Positions 26,383 to 37,786 of a stretch of DNA of 64,000 nucleotides are shown one piece after another. The stretch comes from DASSBG01 sp035699085 (GTDB taxonomy: Bacteria; Pseudomonadota; Gammaproteobacteria; Xanthomonadales; Rhodanobacteraceae). The DNA lies in contig DASSBG010000003.1 of the NCBI GenBank assembly GCA_035699085.1, positions 1 through 64,000 of the forward strand, read 5' to 3'. How positions within the stretch are numbered: the stretch's first letter is position 1; each line of letters opens with the position of its first letter. The notes beneath the pieces are model-generated. The model was not told where the DNA came from. It saw only the letters and a program-made list of their open reading frames with translations, and searched no databases. Both the position numbers and the translations under genes were made by a program.

Positions 26383-27285
26383 ATGGCGTTGCACACCACG
26401 CTTGATCGCCTGGAGGCGGAAAGCATCCACATCATGCGCGAGGTCGCCGCCTCGTTCCGCAAGCCGGTGCTGCTGTACTCCATCGGCAAGGACTCCTCGG
26501 TGCTGCTGCACCTGCTGCTGAAGGCGTTTTACCCGGCGCCCCCGCCGATGCCGATGCTGCACGTGGATACCACCTGGAAGTTCCGCGAGATGATCGCCTT
26601 CCGCGACCGGCGGGCCGCCGAGACCGGCGTCCGGCTGCTGGTGCACACCAACCAGGACGGCGTGCGCGACGGGGTCGGGCCCATCACGCACGGTGCGGCC
26701 GTGCATACCGACATCATGAAGACCCAGGCACTGAAGCAGGCGCTGGACCGGCACGGCTTCGATGCGGCCATCGGCGGTGCGCGCCGCGACGAGGAAAAGT
26801 CGCGCGCCAAGGAGCGCGTGTTCTCGTTCCGCAACGCGCAGCACCGCTGGGATCCACGGAACCAGCGCCCGGAGCTGTGGGACGTCTACAACACGCGCAT
26901 CCAAAAGGGCGAGAGCGTGCGGGTGTTTCCGCTGTCCAACTGGACCGAGCTGGACGTCTGGTTGTACATCCAGCGCGAGAACATCCCGCTGGTGCCGCTG
27001 TATTTTGCAGCCGAGCGGCCGGTGGTCGAGCGCGACGGCATGCTGATCGTGCGCGATGACGAGCGCCTGCCGCTGAACGAGGGCGAGCAGCCGCGCATGC
27101 GCCGCGTGCGCTTCCGCACGCTGGGCTGTTACCCCTTGACCGGCGCCATCGAGTCCGACGCGGCCAGCGTGGCCGAGATCATCGAGGAGATGCTGGTATC
27201 GCGCCGCTCCGAGCGTCAGGGTCGGGCCATCGACCACGACCCCGGCTCGTCCATGGAAGCAAAGAAGCGCGAGGGCTACTTCTGA
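26383..27285 (+). CDS. cysD: Sulfate adenylyltransferase subunit 2 CysD
   Basis: A 300-residue protein with the PP-loop LLYSIGKDSSVLLHL, IGGARRDEEKSRAKERVFSF, and the conserved end GSSMEAKKREGYF. With CysN it makes adenosine 5'-phosphosulfate from sulfate and ATP. ATG 26383 begins the conserved MALHTTLDRLEAES. Its stop overlaps the cysNC start (TGATG). No cysH, cysI, cysJ or cysG lies in the window. Confidence 0.97.
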   Translation: MALHTTLDRLEAESIHIMREVAASFRKPVLLYSIGKDSSVLLHLLLKAFYPAPPPMPMLHVDTTWKFREMIAFRDRRAAETGVRLLVHTNQDGVRDGVGPITHGAAVHTDIMKTQALKQALDRHGFDAAIGGARRDEEKSRAKERVFSFRNAQHRWDPRNQRPELWDVYNTRIQKGESVRVFPLSNWTELDVWLYIQRENIPLVPLYFAAERPVVERDGMLIVRDDERLPLNEGEQPRMRRVRFRTLGCYPLTGAIESDAASVAEIIEEMLVSRRSERQGRAIDHDPGSSMEAKKREGYF

Positions 27286-29162
27286 TGGCCGCCGAACGCG
27301 ACAACGCCGACGCGCCGGACCTCATCGCCTACGAGCAGCGCGACCTGCTGCGCTTCATCACCTGCGGCAGCGTCGACGACGGCAAGAGCACGCTGCTGGG
27401 CCGGCTGCTCTACGACGCCGACCTGCTCAACGACGACGAGCGCGCGGTGCTGGAGGCCGAGCGCAGGCGCGCCGGCCGCGCCCACGATGAGCCGGACTTC
27501 TCGCTGTTGCTGGACGGGCTGGACGAGGAGCGCCAGCAGGGCATCACCATCGACGTCGCCTACCGCTTCTTCACCACGCCGACGCGCAAGTTCATCGTTG
27601 CCGACTGCCCCGGCCACCCGCAGTACACGCGCAACATGGCCACCGGTGCCTCCACCGCGCAGGTGGCGCTGATGCTGGTCGACGCGCGCAAGGGCGTGCT
27701 GACGCAAACCCGCCGGCACAGCTATATCTGCGCGCTGCTCGGCATTCGCCAGGTGCTGCTGGCGGTCAACAAGATGGACCTCGTCGACTGCGACGCGGCG
27801 GTGTTCGAGCGTATCGAACGCGAGTGCCGCGAGCTGGCGGCTGCCGTCGGCATCGAGCAGGCGACCGCCATCCCGCTGTCGGCGCTGCGCGGCGACAACG
27901 TGGTCAAACGCTCGCCGCGCATGGCTTGGTACCAGGGGCCGACCCTGCTGGAGTGGCTGACGACGGTGCAGCCGCTGCCGGCGCATGCGGAACCGGCGCT
28001 GCGCCTGCCGGTGCAGTGGGTCAGCCGCGCCGATGGCTTCCGCGGCTTCGCCGGCACGGTAGCGGCCGGCAGCGTGGCGCCCGGCGACGAGGTCGTGGTG
28101 CTGCCTTCGGGCGTGCACAGCCGCATCGAGCGCGTGCTCGACGGCGCCGGCGACATCGAGCGCGCCGGCCGCGGCGATGCCGTCACTGTCACCACCCGCG
28201 ACGAAATCGACATCAGCCGCGGCGATGTCCTGGCGGCCGCTTCCAGCCCGCCCGAGGTCGCCGACCAGTTCGCCGTCCACCTGCTGTGGATGGGCGACAA
28301 GCCGCTGCTGCCGGGCCGGCCCTACACGCTGCAACGGGCCGGCAGCCGCGCGCTGGCCCAGGTCACCGCCATCAAGCACCGCGTCGACGTCGATACCCAG
28401 GAGCACATGGCCGCCACGCGCCTTGAAGTCAACGAGGTGGGCTACGCCAACCTCAGCCTGGACCAGCCCATCGCCTTCGAGCCGTATGCGCGCAGCCATG
28501 TGTTGGGCGGCTTCCTGCTGATCGACCGGCAGAGCAACGCCACGGTCGCCTGCGGCACCATCGACTTTGCGCTGCGCCGGGCCAGCAACATCCACTGGCA
28601 GGCGCTGGACGTCGACCGTGCGGCGCGTGCCGCGGCCAAGCAGCAGCGCCCACGCTGCGTCTGGTTCACCGGCCTGTCCGGTGCCGGCAAGTCGACCATC
28701 GCCAATGCGCTGGAGCGGCAGTTGCACGCGCGTGGCATGCATACCTACCTGCTCGACGGCGACAACGTGCGCCACGGCCTCAACCGCGACCTCGGCTTTA
28801 CACCGGAGGACAGGGTCGAGAACATCCGCCGGGTCGCGGAGGTGGCGCGGCTGATGACCGATGCCGGGCTGATCGTGCTGGTGTCCTTCATCTCGCCGTA
28901 CCGCAGCGAGCGCCGCATGGCGCGCGAACTGTTCGGCGAGGGCGACTTCGTCGAGGTGTTCGTCGATGCGCCGCTGGAACTGTGCGAACAGCGCGATCCA
29001 AAGGGCCTGTACGCCAAGGCCCGCGCGGGCGAGCTCAGCAATTTCACCGGCATCGACTCGCCCTACGAGCCGCCGCTCGAACCCGAGCTGCACCTGGAGG
29101 TGAACGGGGAGCCTGTCGACGCCCTCGCGCGGCGCATCGCGCAGTGGATCGACGACCAGTGA
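27285..29162 (+). CDS. cysNC: Fused sulfate adenylyltransferase subunit 1 / APS kinase (CysN-CysC)
   Basis: A 625-residue fusion. The N-terminal GTPase has GSVDDGKST (about 28-36), DCPGH and NKMD, then elongation-factor-like beta domains. From about residue 455 an APS kinase follows, with a second P-loop GLSGAGKST (about 463), LDGDNVRHGL and SPYRSERR. The protein therefore carries out GTP-driven APS synthesis and its conversion to PAPS. Such fusions are common in xanthomonads. The stop codon begins a short heptamer array. Confidence 0.97.
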   Translation: MAAERDNADAPDLIAYEQRDLLRFITCGSVDDGKSTLLGRLLYDADLLNDDERAVLEAERRRAGRAHDEPDFSLLLDGLDEERQQGITIDVAYRFFTTPTRKFIVADCPGHPQYTRNMATGASTAQVALMLVDARKGVLTQTRRHSYICALLGIRQVLLAVNKMDLVDCDAAVFERIERECRELAAAVGIEQATAIPLSALRGDNVVKRSPRMAWYQGPTLLEWLTTVQPLPAHAEPALRLPVQWVSRADGFRGFAGTVAAGSVAPGDEVVVLPSGVHSRIERVLDGAGDIERAGRGDAVTVTTRDEIDISRGDVLAAASSPPEVADQFAVHLLWMGDKPLLPGRPYTLQRAGSRALAQVTAIKHRVDVDTQEHMAATRLEVNEVGYANLSLDQPIAFEPYARSHVLGGFLLIDRQSNATVACGTIDFALRRASNIHWQALDVDRAARAAAKQQRPRCVWFTGLSGAGKSTIANALERQLHARGMHTYLLDGDNVRHGLNRDLGFTPEDRVENIRRVAEVARLMTDAGLIVLVSFISPYRSERRMARELFGEGDFVEVFVDAPLELCEQRDPKGLYAKARAGELSNFTGIDSPYEPPLEPELHLEVNGEPVDALARRIAQWIDDQ

Positions 29163-29180
29163 GCGGTGGGCAGTGAGCGG
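29160..29180. repeat. Short heptamer array beginning at the cysNC stop codon
   Basis: Three 7-bp units (tgagcgg, tgggcag, tgagcgg) start with the TGA of cysNC. Confidence 0.6.
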
Positions 29181-29372
29181 TACAGGCATTGCGGGTTGGT
29201 CCCGAACCTCCGCCGCGATGCCCGTGCTGGTGCAGGCCAGCTAAAGGGTGCCACTGGCGCGCCGACCCAGCAGCGGGCCGAAGGTATGGCCACCAGGCCA
29301 ACGGCAGTCGGCCGAGGTCAGATATTGATCCGCATCGCGGGTTTTTGCTGCGCCAAACGCGCTGAACAGGTT

Positions 29373-29421
29373 GGTCAACGAACGTTGACCGCGTTCTTCC
29401 GAAACAGTACCATTTCGGTAC
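29373..29421 (+). promoter_or_regulatory. sigma-70 promoter with two palindromes upstream of the Rrf2-suf operon
   Basis: A -35 TTGACC (29385-29390) and -10 TACCAT (29408-29413) are spaced by 17 nt. Palindrome 1, GGTCAACG-aa-CGTTGACC (29373-29390), covers the -35. Palindrome 2, GTACC-atttc-GGTAC (29407-29421), covers the -10. This layout fits repression by the operon's own Rrf2 protein. The operator assignment is inference; the promoter geometry is read directly. Confidence 0.6.
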
Positions 29422-29439
29422 GTGTTGGAGGATCGAGCC

Positions 29440-29892
29440 GTGCTCCGCGTCAGCCGCCTGACCGATTACGCCACCTTGCTGATGACCTGCCTGGCCGAGA
29501 CGCCGGCGGAGGTGGCCAGTGCGGCGCAACTGGCCGAGCGTGCGCGGCTCGAGGCGCCAACCGTCAGCAAGCTGCTCAAGCTGCTTGGTCACGCGGGGCT
29601 GGTCGAGTCCTTCCGCGGCGCCACTGGCGGTTACCGGCTGGCGCGGCCGGCGGGCGAGATCAGCATCGCCGAGGTGGTCGAGGCGGTGGACGGGCCGATC
29701 GGCATGACCGAATGCGGCATCGCCGCCGGACAGTGCGACCGCGAATCGTGGTGCGGCGTGCGCCTGAACTGGCAGGACATCAATGCGCGGGTGGACGCGA
29801 CATTGCGCGCGGTGAGCGTCGCCGACATGAGCCGTGCGCCGGCCGGGCGCGACACCATCAACATCCCCGTCAGCAGCATCGCACGGGCCTGA
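29440..29892 (+). CDS. Rrf2-family iron-sulfur regulator of the suf operon
   Basis: A 150-residue winged-helix regulator (VSRLTDYATLLM start, recognition helix APTVSKLLKLL, wing GATGGYRLARP). Three cysteines, C92, C99 and C105 (ECGIAAGQCDRESWC), match the IscR-type cluster ligands with one extra residue in the first gap. It likely senses Fe-S status and represses the operon when loaded. I chose GTG 29440 because GGAGGA lies 7 nt upstream and the sequence before it is unconserved. sufB follows 19 nt later. Confidence 0.9.
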   Translation: MLRVSRLTDYATLLMTCLAETPAEVASAAQLAERARLEAPTVSKLLKLLGHAGLVESFRGATGGYRLARPAGEISIAEVVEAVDGPIGMTECGIAAGQCDRESWCGVRLNWQDINARVDATLRAVSVADMSRAPAGRDTINIPVSSIARA

Positions 29893-29911
29893 GGGAGAGC
29901 GGCGAGTGACC

Positions 29912-31380
<1,469 letters not shown>

Positions 31381-31384
<4 letters not shown>

Positions 31385-31605
31385 GCGTGACGCCGCGCCA
31401 CCCGACGGCGGGGGAGATGCGAATCGAAAAGATCGCGCGCAAGACACGGCTCGGCCAGGAGCCGAGCCTGGTCGATGAGTACGCGCGGTTCTCCATCGAC
31501 GAGCGCCTGGAAATGTTTCTTCGTCTCCGGCACAGGGTGATAAAGGATCGCCATGGAACTGATCCAGGACTTGAAAGAGTTCATTCGATTGCTCGAAGAA
31601 CATGA
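31381..31605 (+). CDS. Small partner of an inserted nucleotidyltransferase pair (candidate antitoxin-like protein)
   Basis: A 74-residue basic protein that overlaps the sufB stop by ATGA and the next gene by 53 nt. The pattern of a helix SIDERLEMFLRLRHRV followed by a C-terminal TDPGLERVHSIARR recalls small proteins (ERL.a...LR.q ... lqRv.rivkR) usually encoded just before this type of nucleotidyltransferase. An ATG at 31417 (MRIEKIARK) is a possible later start. The function is unknown. It is not a SUF protein. The gene could also be a non-translated shadow, but its position and pattern argue against that. Confidence 0.55.
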
Positions 31606-32009
31606 TGTCCGCTACCTGCTCGTTGGTGGTGTAGCGGTCAATGCATTGGGTTTCGTGCGAATGACCGAGGATGTCGATTTTTGGCTGGAGCGCAGCGAGG
31701 CAAACGCGGATCGTGCGCTGGCGATGTTGCGCGAGTTCGGTTTCGGCGAGTTCGCACGCGAGGAGCTGCTCGACCAGGATGCGGTTCTGATGCTCGGCAG
31801 GCCGCCGAACCGTATTGACCTCTTGACCGGCATATCGGCGCGCGACTTCGCGGACTGCTACGAGCGGCGGGTGTACGGAACGATTGGCGGCGTACGGGTG
31901 CCGATCATCTCGTTGGACGACCTGTTGATCAACAAGCGCGCCTGTGGACGCCCCAAGGATTTGGCCGACATCGACGAATTCGAGCGGCGGCACCGTAGAG
32001 GAAATGAAG

Positions 32010-32023
<14 letters not shown>
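31553..32023 (+). CDS. MNT/AbiEii-like nucleotidyltransferase inserted in the suf operon
   Basis: A 156-residue minimal nucleotidyltransferase. The active site is visible: G25-G26 in YLLVGGVAVNALG, D40 and D42 in TEDVDFW, and D89 in PPNRIDLL. The C-terminal SLDDLLINKRACGRPKDLADI is typical of the family. It has its own RBS (AAAGGA). By my count 59 of 120 bases at 31561-31680 are G or C (49%), against about 67% in sufC, so it looks acquired. Its last 14 nt overlap sufC. Family relatives resemble toxin-antitoxin nucleotidyltransferases, but no activity or target can be read from sequence. Confidence 0.82.
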
Positions 32024-32773
<750 letters not shown>

Positions 32774-32774
<1 letters not shown>

Positions 32775-34126
32775 TGGCGTCGCGCTTCCTCGATGCGGTG
32801 GCGGCAGCGGCCGAGTCCGCCTTGCCGGCGCTGCCGGGCTCGGGCCTGGCCTGGCTCGAAGCCGCGCGACGCAGGCAGCTCGACGCGCTGCTGCGCGATG
32901 GGCTGCCGGGCGCGCGCAGCGAAGCCTGGAAGTACACGCCGCTGCGCGCGCTTGACCAACGCAGATATGCCACCGGCGATGCCGCGGCGGCTGATCGCCC
33001 GGTCGATGCAAGCCTGTTCCAACTGCCCGAGGTGGACGGCCCGCGGCTGGTGTTCGTCAACGGCGTGTTCCGCGCCGACCTGTCGGCGCTGGGGTCGCTG
33101 CCCGACGGGCTGGAGCTGCAGCCACTTGCGCACGCACTGCAGGGCGCCGCCGCCGAGCCATTGCGCTTTTTCCTGGGCCGTGACTGGGCCGATCGCAGTG
33201 ATGCCTTTGTGCGCCTGAACGCGGCATTCGCCAGCGACGGCATGGTGCTGCGCGTGGCAGCCGGCAGCGTCGCGGAAAGGCCGGTGCACCTCGTGCATGT
33301 CGGCGCGCCGGCCGACACCGCGCTGGCCTGGCATTCGCGCAATGTGATCGAGTTGGGCCAAGGCGCGAGCTTGCGGCTGGTCGAGCACCATCTGGCCAGC
33401 GGCGCCCACACGCACCTCGGCACGCTGGTATCGGACGTCGTCTTGCGCGCCGGGGCGCGGCTGGATGCGCTGGTGCTGCAGGATGCGGCCGAAGGTGCGG
33501 TGCTGGTGCGGCGCCATGCGCTGCGCCTCGACGCCGACGCCAGTGCCCGGGTCCACGCGTTGGAGCTGGGCGGTGCGCTGGTGCGCCACGAGCTGGATGT
33601 GGAGTTGCGCGGCGACGGTGCGCGCCTGGAGACCCGCGGTGCGTTCCTGCCGCGTGGCCGCCAGCACATGGATACCCGCTTGGACATTCGTCACGCCGCC
33701 CGCAATACACGCAGCGATGCCTTGTGGCGCGGCGTCGCCGACCAGCGCGGGCGCGGCGTGTTCCACGGCCAGATCGTGGTTGCGCCCGGTGCCGACGGCA
33801 CCGATGCCGCACTCAGCAACAAGAACCTGTTGCTGTCGCCACACGCGGAAATCGACAGCCAGCCGGTGCTGGAGATTTACGCCGACGAGGTCAAGGCCGC
33901 GCATGGCGCCACCGTCGGGCAACTGGATGAGCGCTCGCTGTTTTATCTGCGTTCGCGCGGGCTGCCATTCGAGCAGGCGCGCAACCTGCTGACCGTTGCG
34001 TTCTGCCGTGCCGCGCTGGACAGCGTGCCCGAGCCGGCGCTGCGCGAGCACCTCAACCGGTTGCTGGCCGCGCATCTGCCCTTGCAGATCGCAGCGGGGA
34101 CAGAACAAAGCGGCGCGCCGGCATGA
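32774..34126 (+). CDS. sufD: Fe-S assembly protein SufD
   Basis: A 450-residue SufD. The N-terminus has the segment SEAWKYTPLRAL. The beta-helix core ends with GVFHGQIVV, ALSNKNLLLSPHAEIDSQPVLEIYADEVKAAHGATVGQ (split across the 350-400 region), including the conserved His. It completes SufBC2D. It overlaps sufC by TGATG and sufS by ATGA. Confidence 0.96.
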
Positions 34127-35373
34127 ACATGAAGGAGCCAGCCGCGCAGGTGGCGCCATTGGATGTGGCCGCGGTGCGTGCCGATTTCCCGATCCTGTCG
34201 CGGCGCGTGCACGGCAAGCCGCTGGTCTACCTCGACAGCGCCAACACCTCGCAGAAGCCGCGTGCGGTGATCGACGCGGTCGACCATTTCTTCGAGCACT
34301 CCAATGCCAACGTCTCGCGCGCCGTGCACCAGCTCGGCGACGAAGCAACCACGGCCTACGAGGGCGCGCGCGACAAGCTGGTGGCCTTCATCGGCGCCAA
34401 TTCGCGCGACGAACTGGTGCTGACTTCTGGAACCACACAGGCCACCAACCTGGTTGCCTACAGCTACGCGCTGCCGCGGCTGAAGCCGGGTGACAGCATC
34501 CTGGTTACGCAGATGGAGCACCACGCCAACATCGTGCCCTGGCAACTGGTATGCCAGCGCACGGGCGCGACGCTGAAGGTGGCGCCGATCACGCCGGCCG
34601 GTGAATTGATCGTCGAGAAATTCGTTGACCTGCTGACGCCCGACGTGAAGCTGGCCGGGGTCACCCACGTGTCGAACGTACTTGGCACGATCAATCCGGT
34701 GAGGACGCTGGCGCGCGAGTGCCGCCGGCGCGGCATCCCGCTGCTGGTCGACGGCTCGCAGGCGGCGCCGCACTTGCCGCTCGACATCAAGTCCATTGGT
34801 TGCGATTTCTACGCACTGACCGGCCACAAGATGTGTGGCCCGACCGGCACCGGGGTGCTGTGGGCGCGCCGCGAGCACCTCGAGGCGATGCCGCCATTCT
34901 TCGGCGGCGGCGAGATGATCCGAGAGGTCCGTTTCGATGGAACGACCTTCGCCGACCCGCCGCACAAGTTCGAGGCCGGCACGCCCAACATCGCCGGCTT
35001 CGTCGGCCTGGGCGCGGCCGTGGACTACCTGCAGTCGCTGGACATGGCGCGCATCGCCGCGGCCGAACAGGGCCTGCTCGAGCACGCCACGGAGGCGCTG
35101 AAGCAGGTGCCCGGCCTGCGCATCTTCGGCGAGGCGCGGGACAAGGCGGCGGTGATTTCGTTCCTGATCGACGGCGTCCACGCACACGACCTGGCGACCA
35201 TGCTGGACCTCGAAGGCGTCGCCGTGCGCTCCGGCCATCACTGCGCGCACCCGCTGATGCAGTTCTATGGCGTGCCGGCCACCGTGCGCGCCAGCTTTGC
35301 GTTCTACAACACCCATGACGAGATCGATCGGCTGGTGGAGGCCATCGCCAAGGTGCGAAAGTTGCTGGCATGA
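34123..35373 (+). CDS. sufS: Cysteine desulfurase SufS
   Basis: A 416-residue PLP enzyme. The cofactor lysine is K236 (LTGHKMCGP) and the catalytic cysteine is C374 (RSGHHCAHPLMQ). It removes sulfur from cysteine for SufBCD. No sufE or sufU sulfur shuttle follows in the operon. The stop codon begins a heptamer array. Confidence 0.97.
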   Translation: MNMKEPAAQVAPLDVAAVRADFPILSRRVHGKPLVYLDSANTSQKPRAVIDAVDHFFEHSNANVSRAVHQLGDEATTAYEGARDKLVAFIGANSRDELVLTSGTTQATNLVAYSYALPRLKPGDSILVTQMEHHANIVPWQLVCQRTGATLKVAPITPAGELIVEKFVDLLTPDVKLAGVTHVSNVLGTINPVRTLARECRRRGIPLLVDGSQAAPHLPLDIKSIGCDFYALTGHKMCGPTGTGVLWARREHLEAMPPFFGGGEMIREVRFDGTTFADPPHKFEAGTPNIAGFVGLGAAVDYLQSLDMARIAAAEQGLLEHATEALKQVPGLRIFGEARDKAAVISFLIDGVHAHDLATMLDLEGVAVRSGHHCAHPLMQFYGVPATVRASFAFYNTHDEIDRLVEAIAKVRKLLA

Positions 35374-35405
35374 GGGCGGGGATCGGCGATTCGGGATTCG
35401 GGATT
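35371..35405. repeat. Heptamer array beginning at the sufS stop codon
   Basis: Five 7-bp units (tgagggc, ggggatc, ggcgatt, cgggatt, cgggatt) start with the sufS TGA. It is G-rich on the coding strand. Confidence 0.75.
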
Positions 35406-35428
35406 TGCAAGGCGGCTGCGCCGGGACC

Positions 35429-35995
35429 ATGCAGATGAGTGATGACACATTGCAGTTTCGCTGTGGCGCGGCGGGCGATGTGCCGGCGATCGTGGCGCTG
35501 GTGCAGTCGGCGTACCGCGGCGATGCAAGCCGCGTCGGCTGGACCACCGAGGCCGACCTGCTCGATGGCCAGCGCATCGACGAGGCGGGCGTGCTGGCCG
35601 ACATCGAACGCGCACACAGCCAGGTCCTGCTGGCCGAAGCCGGCGGCACCGACGGCGAGCCGCTGCTGGCCTGCGCGCACCTCGAGAAGCAGGGGACCGA
35701 CGCCTACTTCGGCATGTTCGCCGTGCGCCCGGGCCTGCAGGGCCGTGGCCTCGGCAATGCGCTGCTGGCGAAGGCCGAGCAGCTCGCGCGCGACCAGTGG
35801 GGCTGCCGGCGCATGCGCATGACGGTGATCGACGTGCGCGAGGAATTGATCGCGTGGTACCAGCGGCGCGGCTACCGGCGCACCGGCGAGCACCGGCCGT
35901 TCCCCTATGGCGACCCGCGCTTCGGCCTGCCGCGGCGCGACGACCTGCGCTTCGAATGGCTGGACAAACCGCTGCACGCGGAGGCCGCGGCATGA
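35429..35995 (+). CDS. GNAT-family N-acetyltransferase of the suf operon
   Basis: A 188-residue acetyltransferase. Motif A is FGMFAVRPGLQGRGLGNALL, followed by MTVIDVREELIAWYQRRGY. It lies between sufS and a Rieske ferredoxin and overlaps the latter by ATGA, an arrangement I remember from other xanthomonads. Its substrate is unknown. ATG 35435 is an alternative start. Confidence 0.87.
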   Translation: MQMSDDTLQFRCGAAGDVPAIVALVQSAYRGDASRVGWTTEADLLDGQRIDEAGVLADIERAHSQVLLAEAGGTDGEPLLACAHLEKQGTDAYFGMFAVRPGLQGRGLGNALLAKAEQLARDQWGCRRMRMTVIDVREELIAWYQRRGYRRTGEHRPFPYGDPRFGLPRRDDLRFEWLDKPLHAEAAA

Positions 35996-36312
35996 GCGAA
36001 TGGATCGAGGTCGGCAGCCGCAGCGACCTGCTGCCCGGCGAATACGCGGTGGTCTGGGACGGCGACACGGCCATCGCCGTATACAACATCGACGGCGACC
36101 TCTACGCCGTCGAGGACACCTGCACCCATGACGGCGGTGAACTCGCCGGCGGCGAGGTGCACGGCTTCGAGGTCGAGTGCCCGCGCCACGGCGCGCGCTT
36201 CGACCTGCGCACCGGTGCGGTGACCGCACCGCCCGCGGTGGTGCCGATCGCCAGCTTTCCGGTGAAGGAAGAGGCCGGCCGCATCTGGACCCGCGACGAC
36301 CGCTGGGACTGA
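35992..36312 (+). CDS. Rieske-type [2Fe-2S] ferredoxin
   Basis: A 106-residue Rieske protein. Cluster ligands are C44 and H46 (DTCTHDGG) and C63 and H66 (ECPRHGARF). It is the size of non-heme dioxygenase ferredoxin subunits (NirD/BphF-like). It is the last gene of the suf operon and may be an electron carrier for assembly or a client protein. Confidence 0.92.
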   Translation: MSEWIEVGSRSDLLPGEYAVVWDGDTAIAVYNIDGDLYAVEDTCTHDGGELAGGEVHGFEVECPRHGARFDLRTGAVTAPPAVVPIASFPVKEEAGRIWTRDDRWD

Positions 36313-36386
36313 TCCGGACCTGCGCCCGGCTGGCCGGCGGCACCATTTCGATCTGAGGGTTGCCGCCCAAGAGGCTGCGCATCAAG

Positions 36387-37433
36387 ATGGATTGGGGCGC
36401 AGCCGCGGCAGGGCCTTGCGAACAGCGGTTTGGCCAGCTGCTGCGGCTGACGGGACGGACTTGGCGGTATGACGTGATTCGACGAGGGACGCATCAGGCG
36501 GCGGCGATCACCGCGTTGGTGGGTTTGCTTTTGGCGCTCGCGTGCGTGCCGGTCGTGCTTCATGCTTTGCGGGAGGGCCGGTCCACGCCAGGTCCCGGCG
36601 CGGGCAGCGAGGAACCAGTCGACGGCGCCGCAACCGTCGTGGACGCGAGGCAACGCGAATCGGTGAGCCCATCGTCGGCGGTTGCTGCGGACACCTCGAA
36701 GCCGCGCGTTGCGGGATCGACGGTTGCCCGGGCAAGGCGCGTGCCGGCGTTGGATCGACAGCATGAGCCGCATGAGGCGCTTCGCGCATTTCGGCAAGCG
36801 GCCAACTGCCGCCTGTATCTTCTGACCAGGAAGCGTGTGGCCTCATCGGAGCGTGAAGAAGTCTACGCAGCGAGCGACGCGGAAGAGCTGTCAGCGCAAT
36901 TGGCCGAAGCGGAGGACATCCTGGAGCAGAATCGTGCGAACTGCGAAGGGCGAAGCCTGTCCAAGGCGAGGGAGCGACTGCTGGATTCGGCGCTGCCTGC
37001 CGGCCTTGGTGGAGACCTGGCCGCACAAGCCTGCTTTTTGAATGCGCCAAGGCTGGACCATGCGGGTTATGGTCCAGGGGGCGAGCGGCACAATCTGTAC
37101 ATGACGTACGCACCCCGCTTCCTGAAAAACGGGATAGACCGCGGGTACTGGCCCACCCTTTTGTTTGCTGTTCAGGCCCTGTCCGATCCCCGGCACCCGT
37201 TGGTGCCGGAGCTCGACCCGCTGCGCGTGTATCGGGCCGTGCGATTGACCTATTACCGCAGCACTACTGCGGGTGCCGAGATGCTTGCCGACATTCTCAG
37301 GTACTTCCAAGGCAAGTATCGTTTTTCGCCGAACCACGTTGAACAAGCCGACCGCTGGGCCTTGCGGGCCTACCGGAGCCGCTTTGCTGCCGCGCCGCCG
37401 ATCGATCCGCGCAAGGTACGCCCCTGCGAGTGA
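36387..37433 (+). CDS. Hypothetical membrane-anchored periplasmic protein
   Basis: I do not recognise this 348-residue protein. It has a short basic N-terminus, one membrane helix (about 38-60, ITALVGLLLALACVPVVL), a low-complexity linker, and a 230-residue domain with cysteines at ANCRLYLL, NRANCEG, AQACFLNAPRLDHAGYG and the end (RPCE). These could form disulfides outside the cell. ATG 36387 is the best start; TTG 36360 is in frame. Two 60-base samples (36841-36900 and 37081-37140) are 60% and 57% G+C, lower than the suf genes beside it, which suggests transfer. Confidence 0.6.
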   Translation: MDWGAAAAGPCEQRFGQLLRLTGRTWRYDVIRRGTHQAAAITALVGLLLALACVPVVLHALREGRSTPGPGAGSEEPVDGAATVVDARQRESVSPSSAVAADTSKPRVAGSTVARARRVPALDRQHEPHEALRAFRQAANCRLYLLTRKRVASSEREEVYAASDAEELSAQLAEAEDILEQNRANCEGRSLSKARERLLDSALPAGLGGDLAAQACFLNAPRLDHAGYGPGGERHNLYMTYAPRFLKNGIDRGYWPTLLFAVQALSDPRHPLVPELDPLRVYRAVRLTYYRSTTAGAEMLADILRYFQGKYRFSPNHVEQADRWALRAYRSRFAAAPPIDPRKVRPCE

Positions 37434-37786
37434 GATCGCGCGTGCCGTGGCGATGGCTCATGGCCGTGCCAGTGTCGCCCACTCAGGCTGGAGGATCGGA
37501 AGTTGGCAAGCGCGCCGAAGATCGGCTCTTTCGGGCCTTGGAGCGGCGGGTACCCTGGGGCCCATCGTTCCAGACGCTGCACGGCAGCGGGAATCTTCGG
37601 TGCCGGCGAGTCTTGTTCTTCTGCTCCCACACACGCAGCAGACCATCGCCGGCATTTGCAGCCGTTCTGACGCGGCATGTGACGTATGGCCATTGCGGCG
37701 CCATGCAGTCTGGTGCAGGCTGCCGGGAGGTGCCTGGGGATGGGCGCCGTGCCTGCCACCGGAAACCATCGGGGAATCAGCCGCCT
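37434..37786. other. 353-nt intergenic region before the M1 peptidase gene
   Basis: No gene or clear promoter is recognised. The M1 frame is open upstream to 37430 but that part has no signal peptide or family similarity, so it is treated as non-coding. Confidence 0.4.

Noticed and set aside
29325..29346. Terminator after cysNC (CCGC-atc-GCGG followed by TTTTT)
   Set aside because: A 4-bp stem is too short to support a confident call, although the T-run is real.
37430..37786. N-terminal extension of the M1 peptidase
   Set aside because: The signal peptide at ATG 37787 defines the start, and the extension has no similarity to secreted proteins.
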